Notes: generated from the letters alone by a model not told the origin. A stretch of DNA of 64,000 nucleotides from Massilia rubra (GCF_011682065.1 NZ_VUYU01000003.1:310001-374000); one strand, 5' to 3'; numbered from the stretch's first letter, positions 49,701-58,662 are shown. Numbers and translations are program-made.

Positions 49701-50918
49701 TCAAAAGGTAATGATAAAGCGCGCGCCGCCGCCGATCGACCTGGCGTACCGCACCGCGCCGCCATTGCGGTGCACCAGCTGGCGCACCATGGCCAGGCCG
49801 ATGCCGCTGCCTTTGCTTTTGGTGGAAAAGAAGGGCGTGAAGATATCGGCGATGACCTCGTCCGGCACGCCGGGGCCGTTGTCGCACACGTCGATGCGCA
49901 GGCGTCCTCCGCGCGCCAGTTTCGCGCTCACGGTGACCTGCGGCGCCTTGCCCGGCGCACTTGCTTCGGCCGCGTTCTGCAGCAGGTTCACCAGCGCTTG
50001 CTCCAGCTGGCCCGGATCGGCCATCAATTCGAGCGATCCGGGCTCCACCCGAAAATCGGCGCTGCCGCCGCGCGCGTGCCAGGCCGGCGCGATCAGGACC
50101 GACAGCCGCGCGAACATCTCCTGCACCACCACCCGCTGCGGCGCCGCTGGCGGCACGCTGGCCAGCGCGCGGTAGCCGCTGACGAAATGGGTCAGGCTGG
50201 CGGCGCGGCGGCCGATGGCGTCGAGCGCGAGCGCCAGGTCGTCCGCCACCTCGGCCGGCAGGCTGGCGCGCACGCCCTGCACCATGTCGCGCGCGCTGTG
50301 CGAGAGCGATGCCACCGGGGTGAGCGAATTCATTATCTCGTGCGTCAACACGTGCACCAGCTTTTGCCAGGCCTGCATGGCCTCGGCCGCAAGCTCGTTT
50401 TCCATCGGCGTGAGCGCCACCAGCCGTTGCGGCTTGCCTTCGACGCTCAATGCGCTGGCCGTGGCCAGGGCGCGCTCGACGCCTTGCTCGGTATCGACAT
50501 CGATCATGCTGCGCCGGCCCGGCGCCAGGCCGGCCAGGGTGCGGCGCAAGGCATCGAGGTCGCTCGCGCGGCCGGGCGCCAGCAGGCGGCGCGCATTGGC
50601 GTTGAGCGGCTCGGCGCTGTGCGCGCTGTCGATGCGGAACAGGGCGATCGGCGCGTGTTCGAGCTGCGATTCGAGCGCCAGCACGCGCGCGGCGAGCAGC
50701 ATCTGGTCCTGCGACAGGCCGACCGCAACTTCGAGCGGCGCCACCGCTTGCGCTGACAGGCCATGGCCGATCATGGCCACGGCCACCAGCGCCGCGAGCG
50801 CGCTGGCCGCCGTCGCAAGCGAGAGCACCGCCCCATGCGCGCCGGCGCTGACGGCGGCCGCGCCAAGCAGCGCTGTACCGGCCCAGGCCACGCGGCGCGC
50901 GGCGGCGTCAGAGGCCAT
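49701..50918 (-). CDS. NtrB/NtrY-like sensor histidine kinase
   Basis: Protein of 405 aa. Two N-terminal helices (about 8-50, AWAGTALLGAAAVSAGA and LATAASALAALVAVAMIG), a PAS-like region (about 85-150, LESQLEHAPIALFRID), HisKA with HVLTHEIMNSLTPVASLSH, and ATPase with LVNLLQNAAEAS, DNGPGVP, FFSTKSKGSGIGLAMVRQLV. Cognate of the sigma-54 regulator, whose gene it overlaps by 11 bp. The short N-terminus leaves almost no periplasmic loop, so it may sense within the membrane. Confidence 0.93.
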   Translation of the reverse strand: MASDAAARRVAWAGTALLGAAAVSAGAHGAVLSLATAASALAALVAVAMIGHGLSAQAVAPLEVAVGLSQDQMLLAARVLALESQLEHAPIALFRIDSAHSAEPLNANARRLLAPGRASDLDALRRTLAGLAPGRRSMIDVDTEQGVERALATASALSVEGKPQRLVALTPMENELAAEAMQAWQKLVHVLTHEIMNSLTPVASLSHSARDMVQGVRASLPAEVADDLALALDAIGRRAASLTHFVSGYRALASVPPAAPQRVVVQEMFARLSVLIAPAWHARGGSADFRVEPGSLELMADPGQLEQALVNLLQNAAEASAPGKAPQVTVSAKLARGGRLRIDVCDNGPGVPDEVIADIFTPFFSTKSKGSGIGLAMVRQLVHRNGGAVRYARSIGGGARFIITF

Positions 50919-52263
50919 GCTTGCTGCGCTTGCGGTACAGGGCGGCGCGGCTGATCCCGAGCAGGATGGCGGCATGACTGATATTGCCGCGCGCCTGCGT
51001 CATGGCGGCGGCCACCGCGTCGCGCTCGAGGGTGTCCAGGGCCAGCATGTCGGCGCCCGCCGCGCGCGGGCGCGCAACGATGGCCGGCGCGCCGCCATGC
51101 AGGCCAAAATCGGCCAGGCCGTAGGCGCCCGGCTGGCCCAGGATCACCGCGCGCTCGCAGGCGTGGCGCAGCGCGCGCACATTGCCGGGCCAGTGGTGCG
51201 CGCACAAGGCGTCGAACGCCTCGGGCGCGATGGTGCCTGGCGCCTTGCCGTACAGCTCCCGGTAATGCGCCAGGTAGTGGCGCAGCAGGGCCGGAATATC
51301 GTCGCGCCGCTCGCGCAGCGGCGGCACGCGCAGCACGATGGTGTTGAGGCGGAACAGCAGGTCGGGCCGGAACACCTGCGCGTCATACAGCCTGGCCTCA
51401 TCGAGATTGGTGGCGCTGACGATGCGCACGTCGATCGCTTGCGGGCGGTCGGCCCCGAGCGGCGTGACTTCGCGCCGTTCCAGGGCCGTCAGCAGCTTCG
51501 ATTGCGCGGCCAGCGGCAGGTTGCCGATTTCGTCCAGGAACAGGGTGCCGCCGGACGCCGCCTGGAAGCGCCCCGCACGGTCGCTGCGGGCATCGGTAAA
51601 CGACCCTTTGCGGTGGCCGAACAACTCGCTCTCGAGCGTCGCTTCGGGCAGGCTGCCCATATCGACGGCGAGGAACTGGCCGGCAGCGCGGCGCGAGGCC
51701 AGGTGGATCGCGCGCGCGGCCAGCTCCTTGCCGACGCCATTTTCGCCCAGCACCATGACGTTCGCCTGGGTCGGGCCGACGCTGGCGATCAGGGCGCGCA
51801 ACTGACGCATCGGCAGCGAATCGCCCATCAGCGGATCGTTGGCGGCGGCCGGCGCGGCCGCTGCAGCCTGCATGCCGCGTTGCGCCAGCGCGCCTTCCAC
51901 GACCGCGAGCAGGCGCGCGTTATCCCACGGCTTGGTCAAAAAATCGCTGGCGCCGCGCTTCATCGCCTCGACCGCCAGGGCCACATCGGCGTACGCGGTC
52001 ATGACGATGACCAGTGGCGGCTCGGGCAGCGCGCGCAACTGGTCGAGCAGCGCCAGGCCCTCGGCGCCGTCGGTGCGGCCGGGCGTGAAGTTGAAGTCGA
52101 GCAGCACCACGTCGGGCACGCCGCCCAGCAGGTGGCGCGCCAGCTGGCGCGGATCGGCAAGAGTGGCCACTTTGCCCGCGCAGCGGCGCAACACCAACTG
52201 CGCCGCGTAGGCCACGTCGGCGTCGTCGTCGAGGATCAGGATGCGGGCGGGGTTGTCGGCCAT
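50908..52263 (-). CDS. Sigma-54-dependent NtrC-family response regulator
   Basis: Protein of 451 aa. Receiver (ILILDDDADVAYAAQLVL, LLDFNFTPGRTDGAEGL with phospho-Asp, VMTAYADV, FLTKPW), AAA+ domain (Walker A GENGVGKE, GTLFLDEIGNLP as Walker B, RFRPDLLFRLN-like sensor), and Fis-type HTH (RDAVAAAMTQARGNISHAAILLGISRAALYRK). The sigma-54-contact loop is GSFTDA in place of GAFTGA, a variant seen in a subset of regulators. It is divergent from the efflux operon, in front of which stand a sigma-54 promoter and a palindromic enhancer. Start ATG 52263. Confidence 0.94.
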   Translation of the reverse strand: MADNPARILILDDDADVAYAAQLVLRRCAGKVATLADPRQLARHLLGGVPDVVLLDFNFTPGRTDGAEGLALLDQLRALPEPPLVIVMTAYADVALAVEAMKRGASDFLTKPWDNARLLAVVEGALAQRGMQAAAAAPAAANDPLMGDSLPMRQLRALIASVGPTQANVMVLGENGVGKELAARAIHLASRRAAGQFLAVDMGSLPEATLESELFGHRKGSFTDARSDRAGRFQAASGGTLFLDEIGNLPLAAQSKLLTALERREVTPLGADRPQAIDVRIVSATNLDEARLYDAQVFRPDLLFRLNTIVLRVPPLRERRDDIPALLRHYLAHYRELYGKAPGTIAPEAFDALCAHHWPGNVRALRHACERAVILGQPGAYGLADFGLHGGAPAIVARPRAAGADMLALDTLERDAVAAAMTQARGNISHAAILLGISRAALYRKRSKHGL

Positions 52264-52340
52264 GGCGGGGAGGGTGGAAGCAGGTGCGCCGATTCTAGCA
52301 GCAGCATGCCGGCGCCACCAATCAAAACGGGCCGGGTGTC

Positions 52341-52371
52341 CGAAAGCGCACACCTGCGCTGTGCGCTTTCG
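52341..52371 (+). promoter_or_regulatory. Palindromic upstream activator site
   Basis: CGAAAGCGCACA (52341-52352), 7-nt spacer, TGTGCGCTTTCG (52360-52371): perfect 12-bp arms. Centre is about 63 bp upstream of the -24 element and 93 bp upstream of the regulator start, as expected for an NtrC-type enhancer that serves the efflux operon. Confidence 0.75.
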
Positions 52372-52416
52372 CACGAATGCGCCCGAACACGCGACCATCG
52401 CCCCGTGCGGCGCGCA

Positions 52417-52431
52417 TGGCACGGATGTTGC
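52417..52431 (+). promoter_or_regulatory. Sigma-54 (-24/-12) promoter of the efflux operon
   Basis: TGGCAC (52417-52422), 5 bp, TTGC (52428-52431): an exact match to the sigma-54 consensus TGGCAC-N5-TTGC. Transcript start expected near 52443, 25 bp before the first in-frame ATG (52468) and 73 bp before the preferred one (52516). Confidence 0.88.
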
Positions 52432-52515
52432 GATCAGTTCCCGCATGACTTCGCAACCCGAGCCGCCATGATTGTTCCGATCGCCCCAGCACCAGAGCGC
52501 AGCAGCGGCGCCGCC

Positions 52516-53760
52516 ATGGACCAGCCGTTGCGGCAGCGGCGCGGCAGGCGCGTGCTGCTTGGTGCGGCCATCGTGCTGGCGCTGGCGCTTGGGGCGGCGG
52601 CCCTGTGGCAGCAGATCCCGCGCGGCTTGCAGGTGGCGCGCGCCGACGCCCGTATCGCCACCGTGGCGCGCGGCGTGTTCCGCGACGACGTGGCCCTGCG
52701 CGCCACGGCCGCGCCGCTGCATTCGGTGATGCTCGACGCGGTCGAATCGGGCCGCGTGGAAGAAGTCTTCGCGCGCGACGGCGCACCAGTCAGGCAAGGC
52801 GAGGTGTTGTTCCGGCTGTCGAACCCGCAGCGCCGGCTGGACCTGCTGGCGCGCGAGGCCGAACACGCGCAGCAGATTTCGAACCTGACCAACCTGCGCA
52901 TCGCGCTCGAAGCGAGCCGCATGGAGCGCGAGCGGCGCGGCGCCGAGCTGGCGTTCGCATTGACCTTGGCCGAAAAGCAGCACGCGCGCAACGCGGCGCT
53001 GGCGCAGAAGGGCTTCGTGTCGCCGAACGCGCTGGAGGATTCGCTGGACCGCGTGGCGCAGCAGCGCCGCCTGTACCAGAGCGACAACGCCGGCTACAAA
53101 ACCGAGGCCGCCACCCAGCGCGACGCGGTGCGCCAGATGGAACAGGCCATCGGCCGCCTGGAAGCGGGCCTGCAACTGGTCAACGCGACCATCGACGCGC
53201 TGGCGGTGCGCGCGCCGGTGTCCGGGCGCCTGACCGATTTTCATTTGCAGGTCGGCGAGACCGTCAAGCCCGACCAGCACCTGGGCCGCATCGACGACGT
53301 GGACCAGTTCAAGCTGTCGGCCCAGGTGGACGAGTATTACCTGAACCGGGTGGCCGTGGGCCGCCAGGGCACGGCCACCATCAACGGCCGCGCGCATGCG
53401 CTGACGGTGAGCCGGATCTACCCGCAGATCAAGGACGGCCGCTTTACCGTGGAGCTGGCGTTCGCCAACGGCCAGCCCGAGACGCTCAATCCGGGCCAGG
53501 CGGCGGACGTGCTGGTGACCCTGGGCGGCGCCAGCGAGGCGCTGCTGCTGCCGAACGACGCCTTCCTCAACGACAGCGGCGGCGTGGCGGTGTATGTGCT
53601 GGACAAGGATGGCAAGACGGCCGAGCGGCGCGCGCTGCGCAGCGGCCGGCGCAACAACAGCCAGGTCGAGGTGCTGGCAGGGCTGGCGGGCGGCGAGCGG
53701 GTGATCGTGTCGTCGTACGCGGCCTACGGCAAGGCGGCGCGGCTGCAGTTCACGGAGTAG
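52516..53760 (+). CDS. Efflux periplasmic adaptor (HlyD/MacA-like)
   Basis: Protein of 414 aa. N-terminal helix (RVLLGAAIVLALALGAAALW), then beta-barrel/lipoyl halves (DAVESGRVEEVFARDGAPVRQGEVLFRLSN and VRAPVSGRLTDFHLQVGETVKP) split by a coiled-coil hairpin (about 110-210: EAEHAQQISNLTNLRIALE..., AEKQHARNAALAQKGFV). It links an inner-membrane pump to an outer channel. MDQPLRQRRGRR at 52516 matches related proteins; ATG 52468 would add 16 residues. First gene behind the sigma-54 promoter. Confidence 0.92.
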   Translation: MDQPLRQRRGRRVLLGAAIVLALALGAAALWQQIPRGLQVARADARIATVARGVFRDDVALRATAAPLHSVMLDAVESGRVEEVFARDGAPVRQGEVLFRLSNPQRRLDLLAREAEHAQQISNLTNLRIALEASRMERERRGAELAFALTLAEKQHARNAALAQKGFVSPNALEDSLDRVAQQRRLYQSDNAGYKTEAATQRDAVRQMEQAIGRLEAGLQLVNATIDALAVRAPVSGRLTDFHLQVGETVKPDQHLGRIDDVDQFKLSAQVDEYYLNRVAVGRQGTATINGRAHALTVSRIYPQIKDGRFTVELAFANGQPETLNPGQAADVLVTLGGASEALLLPNDAFLNDSGGVAVYVLDKDGKTAERRALRSGRRNNSQVEVLAGLAGGERVIVSSYAAYGKAARLQFTE

Positions 53761-53830
53761 ACTTTTTTTCATAATGGATCGACGCGGAGATGACACAATG
53801 AACAACCCCACACCACACCGGAAGGACGGC

Positions 53831-54511
53831 ATGCTCAAGCTACTTAACGTCAGCAAAACGTTCCAGGGCGGCGACGTGCGCACCACGGCGCTCGACCGCA
53901 TCACGCTCGATATCGACGCCGGCGAATACGTGTCCATCACCGGGCCGTCCGGTTGCGGCAAGTCGACCCTGCTGTCGGTGCTGGGATTGCTCGACACGCC
54001 AGACAGCGGCGAGTACTGGTTCGACGGCCAGAACGTGGCCGGCTGGCGCGAAGCGCAACTGAACGGCCTGCGGCGCGGGCGCGTCGGCTTCATCTTCCAG
54101 AGCTTTAACCTGATCGAAGAATTGTCGGTGGCCGAGAACGTGGAACTGGCGCTGGAGTACATGAACGTGCCGGCCAGGGAGCGGCGCGAACGGGTCGCGG
54201 CGATGCTCGACAAGCTGGGCGTGGCGCACCGCGCCAAACACCGGCCGTCGCAATTGTCGGGCGGGCAGCAGCAGCGCGTGGCGATTGCGCGCGCGCTGGT
54301 GGCCAACCCGGCGATGTTGCTGGCCGATGAACCGACCGGCAACCTCGATACCGCGCATGGCGATGAGGTCATGCGCCTGCTGCGCCAGATTAACGCCGAC
54401 GGCACCACCATCGTGATGGTGACGCACTCGCCGGCGCACGCGGCGCAGGCATCGCGCACCTTGCGCCTGCTCGACGGGCGCATCCTGGTCGACGCACTGC
54501 AAGCGGCGTGA
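53831..54511 (+). CDS. MacB/LolD-type ABC ATPase
   Basis: Protein of 226 aa. Walker A GPSGCGKST, Q-loop FIFQSFNLIEEL, signature LSGGQQQRVAIARAL, Walker B MLLADEPTGNLDT, switch MVTHSP. The LolD/MacB signature (DEPTGNLDT, FQSFNL) places it with mechanotransmission exporters, not importers. ATG 53831 has GAAGGA directly before it; ATG 53798 (GGAG 9 nt upstream) is an alternative. It drives the FtsX-like permease encoded 7 bp further on. Confidence 0.94.
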   Translation: MLKLLNVSKTFQGGDVRTTALDRITLDIDAGEYVSITGPSGCGKSTLLSVLGLLDTPDSGEYWFDGQNVAGWREAQLNGLRRGRVGFIFQSFNLIEELSVAENVELALEYMNVPARERRERVAAMLDKLGVAHRAKHRPSQLSGGQQQRVAIARALVANPAMLLADEPTGNLDTAHGDEVMRLLRQINADGTTIVMVTHSPAHAAQASRTLRLLDGRILVDALQAA

Positions 54512-54518
54512 GGGAGCG

Positions 54519-56966
54519 ATGATGATCATGAGGGATTTTCGTATCGGCTGGCGCACCTTGCTGCAGGACCCGGCGTATTCGCTGGTCGTCATCGCCGGGC
54601 TGGGAGTGGGCTTTGCGGCCGCCCTCCTGCTGCTCGGCTTCGTGCGCTATTCGTGGCAGTACAACGCCGACGTGCCGGACGCCGACCACGTCTACATCGT
54701 CAAGCAGCGCTTCAACGTCGACCCCAAGGCGCCGTGGTTCGACCAGGCGCCGATGCTGCTGCGCCTGGCGGCGGCCAGGGCGCCCGGCGTGGTGGCGTCG
54801 ACCGCGTACATTCCGACCCGGCCGCGCGTGATGGGGCTCACCGCAAGCATCAACGGCCAGTTGCACGGGATGGACGGATTGACGGTGATGCCGGGCTTCG
54901 CCGATATCCTGGGCCTGCGCGCGTTGCGCGGGAACCTCAAGATGGCGCTGGAGCAGCCGGAAGGCTTTGTCATCACCGAAGAAGCGGCGCTGCGCCACTT
55001 CGGCAGCGGCGACATCGTCGGGCGCACCATGCTGGTCGAGGGCAAGCTGCTGCGCGCCGGCGCGGTGCTGCGCACGCCTGGCGCGAACACCACCATCCCG
55101 TTCGAGGTGCTGGTGGGCGTGCAGTCGGTGCTGGCCGAGGCGCCGGTGAAAGAGGAGATGATGACCGGTAAGGCCGGCTGGTGGGGCAAGGTGCTGGTGC
55201 GGGTCGATCCCGGCGCATCGGTGCCGGCGTTGACCGCCTCGCTGCAGCAGGCCGTCGACCGCTCGCCGGCGGTGCAGGACGTGCCGCCCGAAACCAAACA
55301 GCGGCTGGGCACGAGAAGGGTGATGGATGTGGCGCTGCTGTCGCTGCGCGACGCCTATTTTGACCGCGACGTGGGCCAGAACGAGATCAGCGCGGTCGGC
55401 AACCGCGGCAGCCGCGTGGTGATCGCCGCGCTGGGCGCGATGGCAGCGCTGATCCTGGCCATGGCCGCCATGAATTACGTCAACCTGGCGGCGGTGCGCG
55501 TGCTGCGCCGCCAGCGCGAGGTGGCGATCCGCAAGGTGCTGGGCGCGGGCATGCGCCAGCTCGTGCTGCAACTGCTGGCCGAGTCGATGCTGGTGGCGCT
55601 GCTGGCGACCGGGCTCGGACTGCTGCTGGCGTGGCTGGCGCTGCCGCTGTTCGCGCAGCTGGTCGACCGCAAGCTCGATGGCATGCTCTCCATCGCCAAT
55701 ATCGGCGCGGCGCTGGCGCTGGGCCTGGCGCTGGGCGCGCTGACGGCGGCGTATCCGGCGTGGATCGCGCTGCGCGTTCGCCCGGGCGCGGTGCTGGCCG
55801 GGCGCGGCGACAGCGAGTCGGTGCGCGGCATGCAAGTGCGGCGCGTGCTGACGGTGGTGCAGGTGGCCGCGGCGATGGGCCTGGCCGGCGTCACCCTGGC
55901 CATTGCATGGCAAACCGCATTCGCCATGCGCGTCTCGCCGGGCTTCGATCCGGCGCCGCTGATGATTGTCGACCTGCCCGAGACGGTGCGCGACAGCGCG
56001 CGGGCGCGCAGCTTCATCGCGGCCCTGTCGGCCCAGCCGGGCGTGGCCGGCACTGCGGTGTCGGAAGACGCTGTCGGGCGCCACCAGGTGTCGTGGCTGC
56101 GCGACCTCAAGCGCCCGGGCGGGATCAGCGCATCGATGGAAATGAAGTCGGTCAGCGCCGCGTTTTTCGAGCAGTACCGGATTGCGCCGCGCGCGGGACG
56201 GCTGTTTTCGGCGCGCACCGACAAGGAAGACGATCCGGTGCCGCTGGTGCTCAACGCCATCGCCGCGCGCGAACTGGGATTCGCCACGCCCGAAGCGGCG
56301 CTGGGACAGACGCTGTTGTTTACCGGCTTCGATAACAAGACCCTCGAGAAGCGCGTGGTGGGCATTGCGCCGGAGCTGCGCTTCCAGTCGCTGCGCGAAA
56401 CACCGCATGCGATGGCCTACGAATTATGGACCGCCGGGATGACGCTCTCCGTGCGCGCCACGGGCGATCTGGCGCCGGTCGAGGCGGCGGTGCGGACCTT
56501 GTGGCCGAAGTATTTTCCGGACGCGATGATCAAGACGCACCGGGCCGACGCGATCCTGGCGCTCAATTACGCGGAAGATGCGCGGGTGGCCAGGGTACTG
56601 GCGATTGCCACCGCCATCGCGCTGGCGATTGCGGCCTTCGGCACCTATGTGCTGTCGGCGCACACGGTGCAGCGGCGCTCGAAAGAGATCGTGCTGCGCA
56701 AACTGCACGGGGCGCGCCGGACCGCCATCGGCCTGCTGGTGGTGCGCGAGATCGGCGCCTTGACGCTGGTGGCGGCGGCGATCGGCTTGCCGCTGGCGGG
56801 GCTGGCGATCAACAGCTACCTGGCGACCTATGTGGAACACGCCCCGGTCGGCTACTGGACCTTGCTGTTCGCACTGGCGTCGACCGTGGCGGTGGCCTTG
56901 GCGGCGGTGGCGCGCCATGCGTGGCTGGCGATGCGCATGCTGCCGTCGGACGCGCTGCGCTTGTAG
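54519..56966 (+). CDS. FtsX/MacB-type ABC permease (double module)
   Basis: Protein of 815 aa. Two repeated FtsX modules: helix 1 (SLVVIAGLGVGFAAALLLLGFV), a periplasmic MacB-PCD-like domain (about 45-290), helices 2-4 (VVIAALGAMAALILAMAAMNYVNL, VLQLLAESMLVALLATGLGLLLAWL, ALALGLALGALTAAYPAW), then a second periplasmic domain (about 460-660) and final helices (ALAIAAFGTYVLSAHTVQRRSKEIVLRKLHGA, LVVREIGALTLVAAAIGLPLAGL). VAIRKVLGA and IVLRKLHGA are the coupling helices. Exports an antimicrobial, lipid or peptide through the adaptor; the substrate is unknown. GAGGGAG before ATG. Confidence 0.94.
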   Translation: MMIMRDFRIGWRTLLQDPAYSLVVIAGLGVGFAAALLLLGFVRYSWQYNADVPDADHVYIVKQRFNVDPKAPWFDQAPMLLRLAAARAPGVVASTAYIPTRPRVMGLTASINGQLHGMDGLTVMPGFADILGLRALRGNLKMALEQPEGFVITEEAALRHFGSGDIVGRTMLVEGKLLRAGAVLRTPGANTTIPFEVLVGVQSVLAEAPVKEEMMTGKAGWWGKVLVRVDPGASVPALTASLQQAVDRSPAVQDVPPETKQRLGTRRVMDVALLSLRDAYFDRDVGQNEISAVGNRGSRVVIAALGAMAALILAMAAMNYVNLAAVRVLRRQREVAIRKVLGAGMRQLVLQLLAESMLVALLATGLGLLLAWLALPLFAQLVDRKLDGMLSIANIGAALALGLALGALTAAYPAWIALRVRPGAVLAGRGDSESVRGMQVRRVLTVVQVAAAMGLAGVTLAIAWQTAFAMRVSPGFDPAPLMIVDLPETVRDSARARSFIAALSAQPGVAGTAVSEDAVGRHQVSWLRDLKRPGGISASMEMKSVSAAFFEQYRIAPRAGRLFSARTDKEDDPVPLVLNAIAARELGFATPEAALGQTLLFTGFDNKTLEKRVVGIAPELRFQSLRETPHAMAYELWTAGMTLSVRATGDLAPVEAAVRTLWPKYFPDAMIKTHRADAILALNYAEDARVARVLAIATAIALAIAAFGTYVLSAHTVQRRSKEIVLRKLHGARRTAIGLLVVREIGALTLVAAAIGLPLAGLAINSYLATYVEHAPVGYWTLLFALASTVAVALAAVARHAWLAMRMLPSDALRL

Positions 56967-56979
56967 CGGCGAGCTTGAC

Positions 56980-57426
56980 TCAGTAATAGAAAAACAGGTA
57001 TCTGAACCCGGTAAACAGCGCCATGCCGACGCAAATGCCGAGCACCAGGAGCACGGTCGGATGCACGTTCGGCACCAGCACCGCTTCCTCGGGCCGCTCG
57101 GGGCAGTAGTGCGCCAGGATGCCCAGGCCGGGTGGGTAGGTCGCCAACATCGACTCCGGGGTTGGCTGCCATCGGTCATCGAACGGGCCACTGAAGCCGA
57201 TCCGGGTGCTGACGTACTTGCTGCCGTCGACGGTGTACTCGTAGGAGACGACGAAATCGTAGCCCGGGCCGTTTTGCCGCCGTTGCGCCGTCGAGGTGAG
57301 GATCACGGCGTCGGCGGTGGGCCAGGCACGGGCGCGCCGGCTTTCGCGCAGGCGCACGATGAACAGGCCGGTGGCGCCGGCGGCGAACAGCAGTGAGACG
57401 ATGGCGGCGCTCTGTGGATTGAACAT
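56980..57426 (-). CDS. DUF3592 membrane protein
   Basis: Protein of 148 aa. N-terminal helix (AAIVSLLFAAGATGLFIV), DUF3592 body (RRARAWPTADAVILTSTAQRR, YDFVVSYEYTVDGSKYVSTRIGF, YPPGLGILAHYCPERPEEAVLVPN, family motif YCPERPEEAVL) and a C-terminal helix (LVLGICVGMALFTGFRYLFFY). Function unknown. ATG 57426 follows GAAAG. Confidence 0.88.
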   Translation of the reverse strand: MFNPQSAAIVSLLFAAGATGLFIVRLRESRRARAWPTADAVILTSTAQRRQNGPGYDFVVSYEYTVDGSKYVSTRIGFSGPFDDRWQPTPESMLATYPPGLGILAHYCPERPEEAVLVPNVHPTVLLVLGICVGMALFTGFRYLFFYY

Positions 57427-57546
57427 CGTGTTTCTTTCGTGAGTGGGGAGGGTTGCCGCCATCTTACCGCGTGGCGGGATGCCGTTTTCGGAAACCGAGG
57501 CCGTACGCTAGAATTGATCCACACCGTCATTCATCATGGGCCGCGC

Positions 57547-58044
57547 GTGCAGACACTGATCCAGGTCATCGAAACATCATGGAGCGCCGCCTCGCGCGGC
57601 GCGCCGGGAGCGCTCGCGCGCAACGCCGTACCGGAGCGCGTGCCGGTGCCCGATTGCGCGCTGGACGATGCACTGCTGCTGCACCTGGTGGCGTTCCACG
57701 AGTGCCAGCAATTCGCCCTTGCGCGCGCGGTACCGGTGCTGCGTTTCGCCCAGCAGCACCAGGAGCGCTTTCCACTGGCGGTGGCGGTCGATGGCGCGGG
57801 CGCGCACATCGATTTCTTTGGGTATCCGGCGCAGCGCAGGCCGAGGAAGGCCATCTCCAGCGTGCTGCTGGAACCGCACAACTGGGTGCGCATCGTCGGC
57901 AATTTTCGCGTATCGCAAGAGACGGCCTGGGTCTATCACAAGTTCGTTTTCAACATTTTTCACGGGCCGGCATACCGTGCCAATGAACTCATGGCCAGCA
58001 AGGCGCCGGTGGCGCGCATCGATCATCAGCGTCACCTGTGGTGA
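57547..58044 (+). CDS. Uncharacterised protein
   Basis: Protein of 165 aa from GTG 57547; the frame is open further upstream (from 57439), and no clear Shine-Dalgarno decides the start. No signal or helix. DALLLHLVAFHECQQFALARAVPVLRFAQQHQERFPLAVAVDG and VLLEPHNWVRIVGNFRVSQETAWVYHKFVFNIFHG look like true protein sequence; no family recognised. Lies between divergent DUF3592 and convergent GNAT genes. Confidence 0.55.
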   Translation: MQTLIQVIETSWSAASRGAPGALARNAVPERVPVPDCALDDALLLHLVAFHECQQFALARAVPVLRFAQQHQERFPLAVAVDGAGAHIDFFGYPAQRRPRKAISSVLLEPHNWVRIVGNFRVSQETAWVYHKFVFNIFHGPAYRANELMASKAPVARIDHQRHLW

Positions 58045-58057
58045 AACGGCGTGGCGG

Positions 58058-58567
58058 TCAGGGCGCGTCGACCTCGCGCAGCATGTAGATGGTGTCGTAG
58101 AACACGCCGTCCACGCACAGCGCGCGCGGCTCCTGGCCGAACACCCGAAATCCCATGGAGGCATACAGCGCCAGGGCGGCGCCGTTGCCGGCGGTGATGG
58201 TCAAGGTCACCTGGCGCAGGCCGGGCATGGCGTCGGCGAAGGCCAGCGCGTGCGCCAGCAACTGGCGGCCGACGCCCTTGTTGCGCCAGGCCGGGGCCAC
58301 CACCATGCCGCCCACGAAACCCTTGTGACGCAGCTTGGCCGCACCCTCGCGCCCCACGCCGACGACGCCGACCAGCGCATCGCCATCGAAGGCGCCGAAG
58401 CGGTTGCGCCCGGAGTCCGGCGCCATGTGCGCCTCGATGGTCGACAGCGGCGTGTCGCACTCGTCCTCGTAACTGGAACTGAAGGCGCTCGGGCATTCGC
58501 GCAGGGCGGCCAGGCGCAGCGACTGGTACGCGGGTGCATCGGCGGGAGTGAGGCGGCGCAGGAGCAT
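58058..58567 (-). CDS. GNAT-family N-acetyltransferase
   Basis: Protein of 169 aa. GNAT fold: MLLRRLTPADAPAYQSLRLAAL, FGAFDGDALVGVVGV, VVAPAWRNKGVGRQLLAHAL (acetyl-CoA-binding R-x-x-G-x-G/A), LTLTITAGNGAALALYASMGFRVFG (N-x-x-A-x-x-x-Y-x-x-x-G-F). Acetylates an amine; substrate unknown. ATG 58567 gives the normal length. Confidence 0.92.
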   Translation of the reverse strand: MLLRRLTPADAPAYQSLRLAALRECPSAFSSSYEDECDTPLSTIEAHMAPDSGRNRFGAFDGDALVGVVGVGREGAAKLRHKGFVGGMVVAPAWRNKGVGRQLLAHALAFADAMPGLRQVTLTITAGNGAALALYASMGFRVFGQEPRALCVDGVFYDTIYMLREVDAP

Positions 58568-58642
58568 GGGCAGGTCGGTCAGTGGAATGGAATGACAATC
58601 ATAACCCGACGGCCGTGGCGTGGCCGCTGGCATCCTGATGTG

Positions 58643-58662
58643 ATCAAGAAAATATTCTTGAT
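58643..58662. promoter_or_regulatory. Perfect palindrome ATCAAGAA-AATA-TTCTTGAT
   Basis: ATCAAGAA (58643-58650), AATA, TTCTTGAT (58655-58662) in the gap between the divergent GNAT and YjdF-like genes, with a potential ATG (58661) at its edge. It looks like an operator for a small regulator not encoded nearby. The rest of the gap has nothing further. Confidence 0.4.

Noticed and set aside
50215-52515. Long plus-strand extension upstream of the efflux adaptor
   Set aside because: The frame stays open antisense to the kinase and regulator genes. The adaptor's own start, sigma-54 promoter and family length place the gene at 52516 (or 52468).
52264-54483. Minus-strand extension upstream of the sigma-54 regulator
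   Set aside because: Open frame antisense to adaptor and ATPase; the receiver domain begins exactly at MADNPARILILDDD (52263).
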